Notes: generated from the sequence alone by a model not told the origin. A stretch of 64,000 nucleotides of DNA from JBAMOY01 sp037071015 (GCA_037071015.1 JBAMOY010000001.1:124001-188000), one strand, 5' to 3'; positions 6,697 through 15,974 are shown, counted from the first letter of the stretch. Translations and numbers: made by a program.

Positions 6697-8862
6697 ATGA
6701 AAAAGGGATTTACATTAATCGAATTATTAGCTGTAATAGTATTAATTGGAGTACTTAGCGTAATAGGAACAATCTCAGTCACCAAATTGGTAAAAAGTTC
6801 AAAAGAGAAAACCTATCAAGAACAAATCAGAAACATTGAAATATCTGCCAAAACATGGGCAACAAACAATACCTCTTTACTACCTTTGACTAGTGATGTT
6901 CAAACCTATGTCAGTATCGAAGAATTAAAACAAGCTGGTTTGTTAGAAAATAAAGATATCGTCGACCCACGAACAGATAAAACCATGACAGGCTGTGTAC
7001 AGATAACATATAATACCGAAACTAAAAAGTATAAATATAAATATAGTAATAAATGTGGAGATAAAGCCGATTATCCAACTATTGATATCATATATACCGG
7101 AAATGATCAAAACTATATCGAAGTAACACAAGATGCCCAAGATAAAAAAGAAGAAATAATCAATAATATCAATATCAATGCCTTTGATAAAAACGGGAAT
7201 GTCATTGATGTTGAAGGACCAGTCATCACCAAAAAAGGAGAAATAGTTGATACAATCATCCCAAATAAAGTAGGAGATGAATATATACTTACGTATGTGG
7301 CATCACAAAACAACCTTAAAACAACAAAATCCCTAAAATTAAAAGTAGTTGATACAACGCCACCAGAAATATATTTGTCAGGAATCAATGTAACGGACCG
7401 TATAGTAGATTATAATATAAGAACTAATGATAGTTTTAGTGAACCAACATTAATTGTAAAAGATAATAGTGGAGAGAGTTTAAAAGCCGTGAAAAGTGGG
7501 CAAATCAACACGCAAAGAGTAGGTGAATATAAATTAGTATACACGGCGACCGATAGTAGTAAAAATAAATCGACCTATACCGTCAATGTAGCCGTAAGAG
7601 CACGTGGACAATTAAGTTTTAGTCTAGCCGCATCAGAAGTAACAGGAAATAATGGATGGTATAAAACCGATCCAACTGTAACTATAAAGGACTTAAAAAT
7701 CGAAAACGTCGAAGGAACGCCAAACATCGATAAAATAACCTGTAAATATAGTATTAATTCAGGAAGTGCGGTAAGTTTAGGGACACAAAGAACATTTGTT
7801 GTAAGTAAAGAAGGAAGTAGTGTCAAAGTCAAAGTCGATTGTAGTTATAACGATGGGACATATACATATAGTGATAGCCAAACAGTAACCTTAAAAATAG
7901 ACAAGACAAAACCAACGTGTACTACAAGCGGAGGTAATAGTAGTTGGACGAATCAAAATGTTACGATAACGGGAAAATGTAGTGATGGAATAAGTGGATG
8001 TGCAGGAACGAACCCAAGTTATACAGTAACAACAAGTGGAACAAAAACAAATATAGGACCAGGAAGCAATGGAGGGACAGCGGTTGTATCTGATAAAGCA
8101 GGAAATCAAGGTACATGTGCGGCCAACCAGAGTGTAAAAATAGATAAAATAGCACCAACATGTAAAGTAACTAGTAGTCATAGTGGATGGACAAATCAGA
8201 ATGTTACTGTAACAGGTACATGTAGTGATACTGGTGGAAGTGGGTGTACTAGTTATAAACCATCTGAAACTTATAGTTTAGCTACCAATTCATATAAATA
8301 TCCATCTTTATTGACATCAAATGCTTATGTTAAAGATAATGCGGGAAATAAAACTGATTGTGGAACTACTTTAGTTCAAATTGATAAGACTAGACCATAT
8401 TCGCCATATATATGTGGAGTATCCGGAACATATAATATTTCATCGATTTCTTATGCATGTACATGCACATCACTTTCATTGATTGGTGGTGGTGGAACAT
8501 ATGATAAATGTAATGGGCGAGTAGATTGTAAAATAACAATTTATAAAAATCAGAATAATAATGGCGCTGAATGGAAATTCCAAATGTGCGCTTATGACGC
8601 TGCTTCTGGAGTAGATCGATTTGTTTGGTCATATGGTGGTTATGATTGGCAGGAGAAGACTAATAATCATAAATTGACATTAAATCCTGGTTCTGGTGTA
8701 GGATTTATATGTGATACTTGGGGTGCTTCAACATTATTATTTTATAGCGTTTATGATAATGCCGGTAATACATTAGATTCCAGTCATTACATGACTTTAG
8801 CTACAGTGAATGGTAGGTCATCAACTAGTTCATGTTATGCGTCTGTAGAGGTAACACCTTAA
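6697..8862 (+). CDS. Pilin-like protein with Ig-like and cysteine-rich repeats
   Basis: 721 residues. The N-terminus MKKG|FTLIELLAVIVLIG is a class III (type IV pilin) prepilin signal, cut after Gly4 by a prepilin peptidase, with Glu5 of the mature form for assembly. A helical stalk runs to about residue 60. The rest is far longer than a normal pilin. Bacterial Ig-like segments lie at ~150-300 (linkers such as VVDTTPPEIYL). Two tandem ~80-residue Cys-containing repeats at ~400-560 are marked by SSWTNQNVTITGKCSD and SGWTNQNVTVTGTCSD. A Cys- and aromatic-rich C-terminal domain completes it. It probably acts as a pilus tip or large minor pilin for adhesion. Pilus assembly genes are absent nearby. 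Codon endings change from A/C-rich to T-rich around 8200, hinting at mosaic origin. Confidence 0.8.
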   Translation: MKKGFTLIELLAVIVLIGVLSVIGTISVTKLVKSSKEKTYQEQIRNIEISAKTWATNNTSLLPLTSDVQTYVSIEELKQAGLLENKDIVDPRTDKTMTGCVQITYNTETKKYKYKYSNKCGDKADYPTIDIIYTGNDQNYIEVTQDAQDKKEEIINNININAFDKNGNVIDVEGPVITKKGEIVDTIIPNKVGDEYILTYVASQNNLKTTKSLKLKVVDTTPPEIYLSGINVTDRIVDYNIRTNDSFSEPTLIVKDNSGESLKAVKSGQINTQRVGEYKLVYTATDSSKNKSTYTVNVAVRARGQLSFSLAASEVTGNNGWYKTDPTVTIKDLKIENVEGTPNIDKITCKYSINSGSAVSLGTQRTFVVSKEGSSVKVKVDCSYNDGTYTYSDSQTVTLKIDKTKPTCTTSGGNSSWTNQNVTITGKCSDGISGCAGTNPSYTVTTSGTKTNIGPGSNGGTAVVSDKAGNQGTCAANQSVKIDKIAPTCKVTSSHSGWTNQNVTVTGTCSDTGGSGCTSYKPSETYSLATNSYKYPSLLTSNAYVKDNAGNKTDCGTTLVQIDKTRPYSPYICGVSGTYNISSISYACTCTSLSLIGGGGTYDKCNGRVDCKITIYKNQNNNGAEWKFQMCAYDAASGVDRFVWSYGGYDWQEKTNNHKLTLNPGSGVGFICDTWGASTLLFYSVYDNAGNTLDSSHYMTLATVNGRSSTSSCYASVEVTP

Positions 8863-8872
8863 AGGAGATATG

Positions 8873-9181
8873 ATGAAAAGTAAAAAAAATCTTATTGGAG
8901 TATTAATTGTTATTGTAATTATGGTTTTGTTGATATGCCTATTATTAAATAAGGATGAAGACCATTCTAAAGCTAGTCCTAAGACTGATTTAATAACTAA
9001 AGATGAAGCTTATAATTATTTAAAAGAATTTTATACTAATAGTGGTAATGATATAATTGTTTTTAAGTCTGAAAATGATAATGAATACATTTTTGAGTTG
9101 AAGGGAAGTTGTCGGTTTTCGAAATGTGAATACCATTTAGATAAGAAAACTAAAGAAGTTATAATTTATACCGAAGAGTAG
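8873..9181 (+). CDS. Small membrane-anchored hypothetical protein
   Basis: About 102 residues: a short basic tail, one membrane segment (IGVLIVIVIMVLLICLLL), then an external domain of ~75 residues with two cysteines spaced as CRFSKC and a basic/acidic C-terminus. AAAGGAG at 8861-8867 favours the second of two adjacent ATG codons, at 8873. It lies 10 bases after the Ig-like pilin gene and ends in its own terminator, so the two are one transcription unit and may work together at the surface. I recognise no family. Confidence 0.6.
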   Translation: MKSKKNLIGVLIVIVIMVLLICLLLNKDEDHSKASPKTDLITKDEAYNYLKEFYTNSGNDIIVFKSENDNEYIFELKGSCRFSKCEYHLDKKTKEVIIYTEE

Positions 9182-9205
9182 TTTATATGAATAAACTACT
9201 CTTTT
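9174..9205 (+). terminator. Rho-independent terminator overlapping stop codon
   Basis: A perfect 13-bp stem AAGAGTAGTTTAT / ATAAACTACTCTT with a 4-base loop and T-run. It overlaps the end of the small membrane protein gene. The ATG at 9187 lies in its loop, which argues against using it as the start of the next gene. Confidence 0.8.
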
Positions 9206-9224
9206 GTAATATTAAAAAAAGTGT

Positions 9225-9243
9225 TATACTAAATATAGTAGGT
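9225..9243 (+). promoter_or_regulatory. Conserved -10/leader/RBS block of second pilin-like gene
   Basis: TATACT at 9225-9230 with AAATATAGTAGGTG directly after it, the same block as upstream of the pilin-like gene at 6697. A weak -35 (TTTGTA) lies at 9203-9208. Confidence 0.5.
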
Positions 9244-9249
9244 GGTATT

Positions 9250-10062
9250 ATGAAAAAAGGATTTACATTAATTGAGTTATTAGCGGTAATTGTCATCTTA
9301 GCCATAATCGCATTAATATCGACACCATTAGTTTTTAGGTATATTAATAATTCACGATTACGATCATTTGAAATTAGTATTCATAATGTCGACAGTGCTG
9401 TTGATTATTATATGGTAACCAAAAAATTAAAAGAAGAGACAATTGGAAATCCAGAGATTATCGATGTTAAAGATTTAAGCCTTGATGATAAAAATAGTTT
9501 ATCAGGTAGCGTTACTATTTATGATACTGATGGTGAATATAGTATTAGTTATAATAATGTTACTGATGGTAACTATGTCATTAAAGGTGATAACAAAAAT
9601 AAAGAAATTATTAGTATCAATTCAATCAGTCAACCTATTTTGTTGGCTAATAATGATAAAATTATCATAGATAGTTATAAGTATTGTATATATGGTCTTG
9701 CTGATGTCAGTAATTTTGAAACATTGTTTAAAGTTATCGGTGGAGATATTGAATTTGTCAAAAGCAGTCAAGGATTTTATGGAACGGGAGCTAAAGTAAA
9801 TGTAAAAAAAGATGGGCAAATAGTTGAAACTTATAGTGTTGTTATTTTTGGTGACATGAATGGCGACAGTGTCACCGATGGTTTTGATGCAGCTATTATG
9901 GATTTGGCGTTGAATAATCATACACAATTGACTGCAAGCCAACAACTAGCAGCAGATGTCAATCGCAACGGTAAACTTGATAAAGAAGATTATGATTTAG
10001 TAACAAAAATATCAGTAGGATTATGTTCTGTTGATCAACATACGGGAAAAAACAATTGCTAA
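9250..10062 (+). CDS. Pilin-like protein with C-terminal dockerin-like domain
   Basis: 270 residues from the ATG at 9250, chosen because MKKG|FTLIELLAVIVIL is a prepilin signal and TAGGTGG lies just before it; an upstream ATG sits in a terminator loop. The stalk runs to about residue 50 and a beta-rich middle domain follows. The C-terminus (about residues 200-262) has two F-hand calcium loops, DMNGDSVTDGFDAAIMDLAL and DVNRNGKLDKEDYDLVTKIS, typical of dockerin type I, which docks to cohesin domains. No cohesin is visible in this window. A pilin carrying a dockerin suggests noncovalent attachment of, or to, another surface protein. Confidence is high for the pilin signal and good for the dockerin. 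Confidence 0.8.
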   Translation: MKKGFTLIELLAVIVILAIIALISTPLVFRYINNSRLRSFEISIHNVDSAVDYYMVTKKLKEETIGNPEIIDVKDLSLDDKNSLSGSVTIYDTDGEYSISYNNVTDGNYVIKGDNKNKEIISINSISQPILLANNDKIIIDSYKYCIYGLADVSNFETLFKVIGGDIEFVKSSQGFYGTGAKVNVKKDGQIVETYSVVIFGDMNGDSVTDGFDAAIMDLALNNHTQLTASQQLAADVNRNGKLDKEDYDLVTKISVGLCSVDQHTGKNNC

Positions 10063-10085
10063 GGGACGTCGGTCTCTTTTTTTGT
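10061..10085 (+). terminator. Rho-independent terminator
   Basis: A 7-bp stem AAGGGAC / GTCTCTT with a 4-base loop and a run of T, directly after the dockerin-pilin stop. Confidence 0.7.
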
Positions 10086-10129
10086 TTGTCAAACATATTT
10101 AAATATTATATAATGATAATGGTGATTAT

Positions 10130-11098
10130 ATGTGGCAAATAGGTAATGTTAAAATCAAAAATCAGATAGTGTTAGCTCCGATGGCTGGAATAAGTAATAG
10201 TGCCTATCGTACGATTATTAAAGAGATGGGTGCGGGACTTATATATGCAGAAATGGTTAGTGATAAAGCAATCACTTATGGCAGTAAAAAAACACAAGAT
10301 ATGTTATATATGACTGATTTTGAAAGGCCTATTAGTCAGCAGATTTTTGGTAGTGATAAAGAGTCATTTGTCAGTGCTGCTAAATATATATATGAAACAA
10401 TGCGTCCTGATATTATTGACATTAATATGGGGTGCCCTGTACCTAAGGTAGCTCTTCGTAGTCAGGCCGGTAGTGCTTTGCTGAAAACACCGGACAAAGT
10501 ATATGATATTGTTTCTTCAGTGGTAGAAGCCGTCCCAATACCGGTAACAGTTAAAATCCGGAGTGGTTGGGATAGCAATAGTATTAATGCGGTGGAAATT
10601 GCTAAAATAATTGAAAAGGCAGGGGCTAAAGCAATCTGTATTCATCCGCGTACAAGAAGCCAAGGATATAGTGGACAAGCTGATTGGTCAATTATTAAAG
10701 CTGTTAAAGAAAATGTTAGTATTCCAGTTATTGGTAATGGGGATATTAAAAGTTGTTACGATGCTAAACGCATGTTAGATGAAACACATTGTGATGCTGT
10801 TATGATTGGTCGAGCCACTTTGGGTAATCCCTGGTTAATTAAAGAATGTGTTGATTATTTAGAAACCGGTATTGAACCGAACAAAGTGACTAAGGATGAT
10901 AAATTAAATATGATTGATAAGCATTTTGATTATTTGTTAAAAACAAAACCGGAAGCTTTAGCGGTATTAGAAATGCGTAGTCATATTGCATGGTATTTAA
11001 AAGGTATTTCAGGGGCTTCACAGGTAAAAGATGCCATATTTAAAACGAAAGATGTAAAATTAATAAAAAAAATTTTAGAAGAATTTAGAGGTGCTTAA
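10130..11098 (+). CDS. dusB: tRNA-dihydrouridine synthase
   Basis: Flavoenzyme that reduces uridine to dihydrouridine in the tRNA D-loop using NAD(P)H. The 322 residues have the family start IVLAPMAGISNSAYR, the catalytic-cysteine motif DINMGCPVPKV, KIRSGW, IHPRTRSQGYSG, the FMN phosphate-binding GNGDI and the IGRATLGNPW segment. The helical C-terminal domain binds tRNA. The stretch after the catalytic cysteine (VALRSQAGSALL) departs a little from the usual lysine-rich form. It starts an apparent operon with the RDD membrane protein and lysS, a dusB-lysS pairing common in Bacillota. Confidence 0.95.
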   Translation: MWQIGNVKIKNQIVLAPMAGISNSAYRTIIKEMGAGLIYAEMVSDKAITYGSKKTQDMLYMTDFERPISQQIFGSDKESFVSAAKYIYETMRPDIIDINMGCPVPKVALRSQAGSALLKTPDKVYDIVSSVVEAVPIPVTVKIRSGWDSNSINAVEIAKIIEKAGAKAICIHPRTRSQGYSGQADWSIIKAVKENVSIPVIGNGDIKSCYDAKRMLDETHCDAVMIGRATLGNPWLIKECVDYLETGIEPNKVTKDDKLNMIDKHFDYLLKTKPEALAVLEMRSHIAWYLKGISGASQVKDAIFKTKDVKLIKKILEEFRGA

Positions 11099-11692
11099 AT
11101 GAAAAGAGCAAATTTTTGGAAACGTTTCACAGCTTATATGATTGATGTTTTATTATTATGGTTAACTCTTTTTATTATTGAGTTAATTATACCAGTTAGC
11201 GATTTATATATTAGTACTGATAAAGCTTTAACTGCGATAAGTGAAAATTTTGTGACTGGTAAAATTTCTTTAGCTACTTTTTTGAATGGGTATGCGACTT
11301 TAATTAGGATAGCTGATAAAGAGCAACTTTTTTTAAGTTTAACTAATGTTATATTTATTTTAATTTATTTCTGTGCAATTCCATATTTCTTTGATGGAAA
11401 AACCATTGGTAAAAAGCTTATGGGAATCAAAATAGCTCGTAAAGATGGTGAATGTTTAACTTTAAATAGTCTTTTGATTCGTAATATGGTTATTAATGGC
11501 CTTGCTAGTTTATTGATTTCTTTAGTTTGTATTTTTATTTTACCTGGTAAAATTTATTTTATTGTGACATCTATTTTTGGAATTATCCAAATTTTACTAG
11601 TAATTGCTAGTGGATTTATGGTATTATATAGAAAGGACAAAAGAGGTTTACAAGACATTTTTAGTCAAACAAATGTCGTATTAGACAAGTAG
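11099..11692 (+). CDS. RDD-family membrane protein
   Basis: 197 residues with three or four membrane segments. The N-terminus NFWKRFTAYMIDVLLLW contains the Arg...Asp signature of RDD proteins, and the motif GKTIGKKLMGIKIA follows the second membrane block. RDD proteins are small inner-membrane proteins of unclear role, some linked to Na+/H+ exchange or stress. The start codon is directly after the dusB stop, so translation is probably coupled, and lysS follows after 10 bases. Confidence 0.85.
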   Translation: MKRANFWKRFTAYMIDVLLLWLTLFIIELIIPVSDLYISTDKALTAISENFVTGKISLATFLNGYATLIRIADKEQLFLSLTNVIFILIYFCAIPYFFDGKTIGKKLMGIKIARKDGECLTLNSLLIRNMVINGLASLLISLVCIFILPGKIYFIVTSIFGIIQILLVIASGFMVLYRKDKRGLQDIFSQTNVVLDK

Positions 11693-11702
11693 AGGTGATA
11701 AT

Positions 11703-13187
11703 GTGAGAGAATTTACGGAACAAGAATTAGTTCGTCGTGAAAAAATTAATCATTTAGTGGAAAAGGGAATTGACCCTTTCGGTCAAAGATTTGATCGGAC
11801 TGGTTTTTCGACTGATATTAAGGAAAAGTATCAAGATGTTGATCATGACGATTTTGAAAACATGAATGATACGGCGACAGTTGCTGGAAGAATTATGTTT
11901 ATTAGAAAGATGGGAAAAGCATCATTCTTTTCAATTAAAGATAAAAAAGGTTCCATCCAAATATATATTTCGATTAATGATGTTGGTGAAGATGCTTACA
12001 ATTTATTCAAGACAGCTGATTTAGGTGATATCGTTGGCGTTCATGGAAAGATTATGAAAACTAAAACCGGAGAAGTAACGATTAAATGTTTAGAATATAC
12101 CCATCTTACCAAAGCGGTAAGACCATTACCCGAAAAATTTCATGGACTTAAAGATATCGAAGAACGTTATCGTCGACGTTACGTTGATTTAATTATGAAT
12201 GATGAAGCTAAAGAAGTAGCATTTATGCGACCTAAAATTATTAGATGTATTCAAAATTATATGGATAATCAAGGTTTTACTGAAGTAGAAACACCAGTGT
12301 TGACAACGTTACTTACAGGGGCATCAGCAAGACCATTTGTTACTCACCACAACACACAAGATTTAGATATGTATTTACGGATTGCTTTGGAATTGCCACT
12401 AAAAAGATTATTAGTAGGTGGTATGGAAGCTGTTTACGAAATTGGTAGAGTATTTAGAAACGAAGGTATGGATCCAAAACATAATCCAGAATTTACCTTA
12501 ATGGAAGCATATTTAGCATATTCTAATTTAGAAGGTATGATGGATTTGACCGAAAATATGTTTCAAACAATTGCTCGTGATGTTTTTAATAAAATGACAT
12601 ATAATTGGTGCGGTGATGAAATTGATTTAACTGGTCCCTGGAAGAGAATCAGTATGGTCGATGCGATAGAAGAACAAGTTGGTGTAGATTTTAAACAACA
12701 TATTTCTTTAGAAGAGGCTAAAGTTTTAGCTAAAGAACATGATATAGAAGTAGAGGACCATTTTACTGTTGGTCATATTATTAATGCTTTCTTTGAAAAG
12801 TATGTAGAAGAAACATTAATTCAGCCAACATTCTTATATGGACATCCGGTTGAAATATCACCCCTTACAAAAAAGAATCCAAATGATCCACGGTTTGTCG
12901 ATCGCTTTGAGTTATTTATTGGGGGTAAAGAATTTGCCAATGCTTATACAGAACTTAATGATCCAATTGACCAACTAGAAAGATTTGAGGAGCAATTAAA
13001 AGAGCGTGATTTAGGAAACGATGAAGCTAATGATATTGATATGGACTTCATCGAAGCTTTGGAATACGGTATGCCACCAGCTGGCGGCATCGGATACGGT
13101 ATTGACCGTTTATGTATGCTATTTACCGAAAGCGAATCGATTAGAGATGTCATATTATTCCCAACGATGAAAGAAAGAAGTAAATAA
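11703..13187 (+). CDS. lysS: Lysyl-tRNA synthetase, class II
   Basis: Charges tRNA-Lys with lysine in the cytosol. The 494 residues are the usual length. The GTG start at 11703 is preceded by GAGGTGATAAT; the overlapping ATG at 11701 runs straight into TGA. The N-terminal OB-fold (about residues 55-150) binds the anticodon. Class II motif 2 appears as FRNEGMDPKHNPEFTLMEAY and motif 3 as GGIGYGIDRLCML. It is translationally coupled to the histidine phosphatase gene: its last base is the first base of that ATG. Confidence 0.97.
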   Translation: MREFTEQELVRREKINHLVEKGIDPFGQRFDRTGFSTDIKEKYQDVDHDDFENMNDTATVAGRIMFIRKMGKASFFSIKDKKGSIQIYISINDVGEDAYNLFKTADLGDIVGVHGKIMKTKTGEVTIKCLEYTHLTKAVRPLPEKFHGLKDIEERYRRRYVDLIMNDEAKEVAFMRPKIIRCIQNYMDNQGFTEVETPVLTTLLTGASARPFVTHHNTQDLDMYLRIALELPLKRLLVGGMEAVYEIGRVFRNEGMDPKHNPEFTLMEAYLAYSNLEGMMDLTENMFQTIARDVFNKMTYNWCGDEIDLTGPWKRISMVDAIEEQVGVDFKQHISLEEAKVLAKEHDIEVEDHFTVGHIINAFFEKYVEETLIQPTFLYGHPVEISPLTKKNPNDPRFVDRFELFIGGKEFANAYTELNDPIDQLERFEEQLKERDLGNDEANDIDMDFIEALEYGMPPAGGIGYGIDRLCMLFTESESIRDVILFPTMKERSK

Positions 13188-13720
13188 TGCAATTATATAT
13201 AGTTAGACATGGGGAAACCGTTTGGAATTTAGAACATCGTGTGCAGGGACAAACCGACGTTCCATTGACCGATAATGGACGAAAGCAAGCTAAAGAATTA
13301 CAAAAGCTAGTGAGTAGTTTAAATATTGATGTTGTTATTTCTTCCCCTTTAATTCGAGCTAAAGAAACAGCTCAAATTTTAGTTGACAATAAATTACCTG
13401 TTCATACCGATGATCGTATTATCGAACGTGATTGGGGATTAAATGAAGGGGAAATTGTCGACTTGGTTGATACAGTCGACTGTTGGGATTTCTCTTTGAA
13501 TACTCGAGGGTTGCAGTTTGAGAGAGTACAGGATTTAATGAAACGTGTTTCTGAATTTTTAGAAGATATCAAGGTTCGTTACTCAGATAAAAATGTATTA
13601 ATTGTAACTCATAGTGCTGTTTTAAGAGTTGTTCATTATTTATTGTCAGGAATTCCTCAAGATGGTGATTTAACTAAAATTGAAATTCCTAATTTACGTA
13701 TTATTGAATATAAAATTTAG
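13187..13720 (+). CDS. Histidine phosphatase family protein (phosphoglycerate mutase-like)
   Basis: 177 residues with the phosphohistidine motif RHGETVWN at residues 7-14, the Arg in SSPLIRAKETA, the acidic ERDWGLNEG and the second catalytic histidine in VTHSAVLR. This is the broad acid phosphatase / cofactor-dependent mutase superfamily. With GpmI already present, a phosphatase role is likelier than glycolytic mutase. The substrate is not inferable. It shares one base with lysS and is followed after 13 bases by ackA. Confidence 0.85.
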   Translation: MQLYIVRHGETVWNLEHRVQGQTDVPLTDNGRKQAKELQKLVSSLNIDVVISSPLIRAKETAQILVDNKLPVHTDDRIIERDWGLNEGEIVDLVDTVDCWDFSLNTRGLQFERVQDLMKRVSEFLEDIKVRYSDKNVLIVTHSAVLRVVHYLLSGIPQDGDLTKIEIPNLRIIEYKI

Positions 13721-13733
13721 AAAGAGGTTATGT

Positions 13734-14927
13734 ATGAAAATATTATCAGTAAATGCTGGTAGTTCGTCATTAAAATTTCAAATGTATGAAATGCCAGAAG
13801 AAAAAGTTTTAATTAGTGGGTATATTGAAAAAATTGGTATGCCTGATTGCTTTTGGACAGTTAAGGTTAATGGTGAAAAAATAAAAAATGCTAGGCCATT
13901 AAATAATCATACTGAAGCAGTTGAAGTATTGATTGAAGAATTATTAAAAAATCATATTGTTGAATCTCTAGAAGAGATTAAAGGGGTAGGACACCGTGTT
14001 TTACATGGTGGTGAAAAGTATAGCGATTCAGTTATAATTACTGATGAAGTAGTTGAGGATATAAAAGCTTTAACTAAACTTGGACCACTTCATCATCCTG
14101 GTAATTTAGCTGGGATTGAGGCTATGAAAAAGGCTTTACCAAATACACCAATGGTAGCTGTTTATGATACGGCTTTCCATCAAACTATGCCAAAAGAAAA
14201 TTATATTTATCCAGTTCCTTATGAATGGTATACTAAATATGGCGTTCGTAAATATGGATTTCATGGTACAAGTCATAAATATATTACAACAGTAATGAAG
14301 GAAAAATTAGGGCGTGATGCTGTTAACTTGATTATTTGTCATATTGGTAGTGGTGCTAGTATCTCCGCTATTAAAGATGGTAAATGTTATGATACAACGA
14401 TGGGGATTACGCCATTGGATGGTCTTATGATGGGAACGAGATCAGGAGCGATCGATCCATCAATAATTGAATATGTTTGTAAAGAATCCGGATTAACTGT
14501 TGGCGATATTACCAATGATTTAAATAAAAAAAGTGGCTTATTAGGTGTTAGTGGATATTCTGATTGCCGTGATGTGGAAAAATTAGCTTCTGAAAATGAT
14601 GAAAAGGCTATATTAGCGCTTAATATGTATAATAATCGTATCGCTAAATATATTGCTGATTATTATATTGAATTACGTGGAGAAGTTGATGCAATTGTCT
14701 TCACGGCTGGTGTCGGTGAAAATGGTATCGAGGTTCGAAAAAATGTTATTAACCGTTTAAACCCACTAGGTATTTATTTGAATGAAGAAATGAATAATAC
14801 TATTGCTAGCTTTAAAGACATTCAGGAAGGAAAAATTAGTACTGATGATTCAAAGGTTGACATTTTTGTTGTTCCAACTGATGAAGAAATCATGATTGTT
14901 AAAGATACTTTTGAACTTATTAAATAG
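13734..14927 (+). CDS. ackA: Acetate kinase
   Basis: Makes ATP and acetate from acetyl phosphate and ADP. It has 397 residues from the ATG at 13734, chosen because AAAGAGG precedes it and the family starts MKILSVNAGSSSLKF. Other signatures are GHRVLHGGEKY, the substrate-pocket segment VAVYDTAFHQTMP, YGFHGTSHKY, ICHIGSGAS, GLMMGTRSG and FTAGVGENG. No pta is adjacent. The pduL gene at 37874 could supply acetyl phosphate, giving a complete fermentative acetate route. Confidence 0.97.
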   Translation: MKILSVNAGSSSLKFQMYEMPEEKVLISGYIEKIGMPDCFWTVKVNGEKIKNARPLNNHTEAVEVLIEELLKNHIVESLEEIKGVGHRVLHGGEKYSDSVIITDEVVEDIKALTKLGPLHHPGNLAGIEAMKKALPNTPMVAVYDTAFHQTMPKENYIYPVPYEWYTKYGVRKYGFHGTSHKYITTVMKEKLGRDAVNLIICHIGSGASISAIKDGKCYDTTMGITPLDGLMMGTRSGAIDPSIIEYVCKESGLTVGDITNDLNKKSGLLGVSGYSDCRDVEKLASENDEKAILALNMYNNRIAKYIADYYIELRGEVDAIVFTAGVGENGIEVRKNVINRLNPLGIYLNEEMNNTIASFKDIQEGKISTDDSKVDIFVVPTDEEIMIVKDTFELIK

Positions 14928-14941
14928 AAAAGAGTGTAAAA

Positions 14942-15913
14942 ATGGGGAATAGATTAAAAATTAAAACAATCTTTAGAAAAATCAAGAAATTTGACACAAT
15001 TGTCATAGCTAGGCATGTTGGAGCTGATCCTGATGCGTTAGCTAGTCAAATTGCACTTCGAGATATTATTTTAAATACTTTTCCCAAAAAAAAGGTGTAC
15101 GCTGTTGGTAACCCAGCTTCGGCCTTTAAATATTTAGGAATTTTAGATAAATTTAATGAGGAAATGTATCAAAATTCGTTATTAATTTGTCTTGATGTTC
15201 CAGATGCTGCCCGCGTTGATGGTGTTGATGTGAAACTATTTAAAGATTCTATCAAAATAGATCACCATCCTTTTGTTGAGAAGTATTGTAATGTTGAATG
15301 GGTAGATGATAGTGCTAGTAGTACTTGTCAGATGATTATGGAATTGGTTTTAAATTCTAAATTGCGAATTACGAAAAGTGCAGCTGAAAAATTATATATT
15401 GGATTAGTAGCGGATACTAATAGATTTTTATTTTACTATACAACGACAAAAACCTTTGATATTGTTTCGCAAATTATTAAATTGACCGATATAGATTTTA
15501 CTAATCTGTATGAAGCGTTATATATGCGACCTTTAAAAGAAATAAAGTTTCAGAGTTATTTGACGACTAATTTGAAAGTAACTGATAATGGATTTGGCTA
15601 TATCATTGTAACTGAGGACATATTGAAGAAATTTGATGTTGATGCTGCTACTGCCGGAAATATGGTGAACAAATTTAATTATATTGATGAAATTGTTGCC
15701 TGGGCTGTTTTCTCTGTTGATAGCAAAAATGATACTATTCGGGGGTCCATTCGCTCAAGAGGACCAATTATTAATGAGGTAGCTGCTCAATATGGTGGTG
15801 GCGGTCATAAGTTTGCTAGTGGAGTTCGTTTAAAGACTATTGAAGAGGTAGAAAAAATGGTAGATAGTCTAGATAAAACTTGTATGGAATTTAATCATAG
15901 TCAGAAAAATTAA
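14942..15913 (+). CDS. nrnA: DHH/DHHA1 phosphoesterase, NrnA-like
   Basis: 323 residues of the DHH superfamily, whose NrnA branch degrades short RNA (nanoRNA) and 3'-phosphoadenosine 5'-phosphate. Metal ligands lie in ARHVGADPDALAS, CLDVPD and IKIDHHP, the namesake motif. LYIGLVADTNRF and the C-terminal substrate-binding motif GGGGHKFASGV (DHHA1) complete the pattern. There are no membrane or PAS domains, so it is not GdpP. It starts 14 bases after ackA and ends the operon begun at dusB. The exact substrate is inferred from family resemblance. Confidence 0.88.
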   Translation: MGNRLKIKTIFRKIKKFDTIVIARHVGADPDALASQIALRDIILNTFPKKKVYAVGNPASAFKYLGILDKFNEEMYQNSLLICLDVPDAARVDGVDVKLFKDSIKIDHHPFVEKYCNVEWVDDSASSTCQMIMELVLNSKLRITKSAAEKLYIGLVADTNRFLFYYTTTKTFDIVSQIIKLTDIDFTNLYEALYMRPLKEIKFQSYLTTNLKVTDNGFGYIIVTEDILKKFDVDAATAGNMVNKFNYIDEIVAWAVFSVDSKNDTIRGSIRSRGPIINEVAAQYGGGGHKFASGVRLKTIEEVEKMVDSLDKTCMEFNHSQKN

Positions 15914-15920
15914 TAATAAT

Positions 15921-15956
15921 AAAAAATCTACATGTTTATATGCGTGTAGATTTTTT
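15921..15956. terminator. Bidirectional terminator between convergent genes
   Basis: A 14-bp stem with one wobble pair (AAAAAATCTACATG / CGTGTAGATTTTTT) and an 8-base loop. A-run and T-run on the two sides serve both nrnA and the reverse-strand gene at 15975. Confidence 0.85.
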
Positions 15957-15974
15957 GTTGCATATTTAAATTTT

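Noticed and set aside
7891..8260. Repeated sequence that could suggest a CRISPR-like or DNA repeat array
   Set aside because: Repeats coincide with in-frame ~80-residue protein modules of the pilin-like gene and vary at third positions, so they are protein repeats.
9187..9249. ATG at 9187 as start of the dockerin-pilin gene
   Set aside because: It lies in the loop of the upstream terminator and before the conserved promoter; the prepilin signal starts at 9250 with its own ribosome site.
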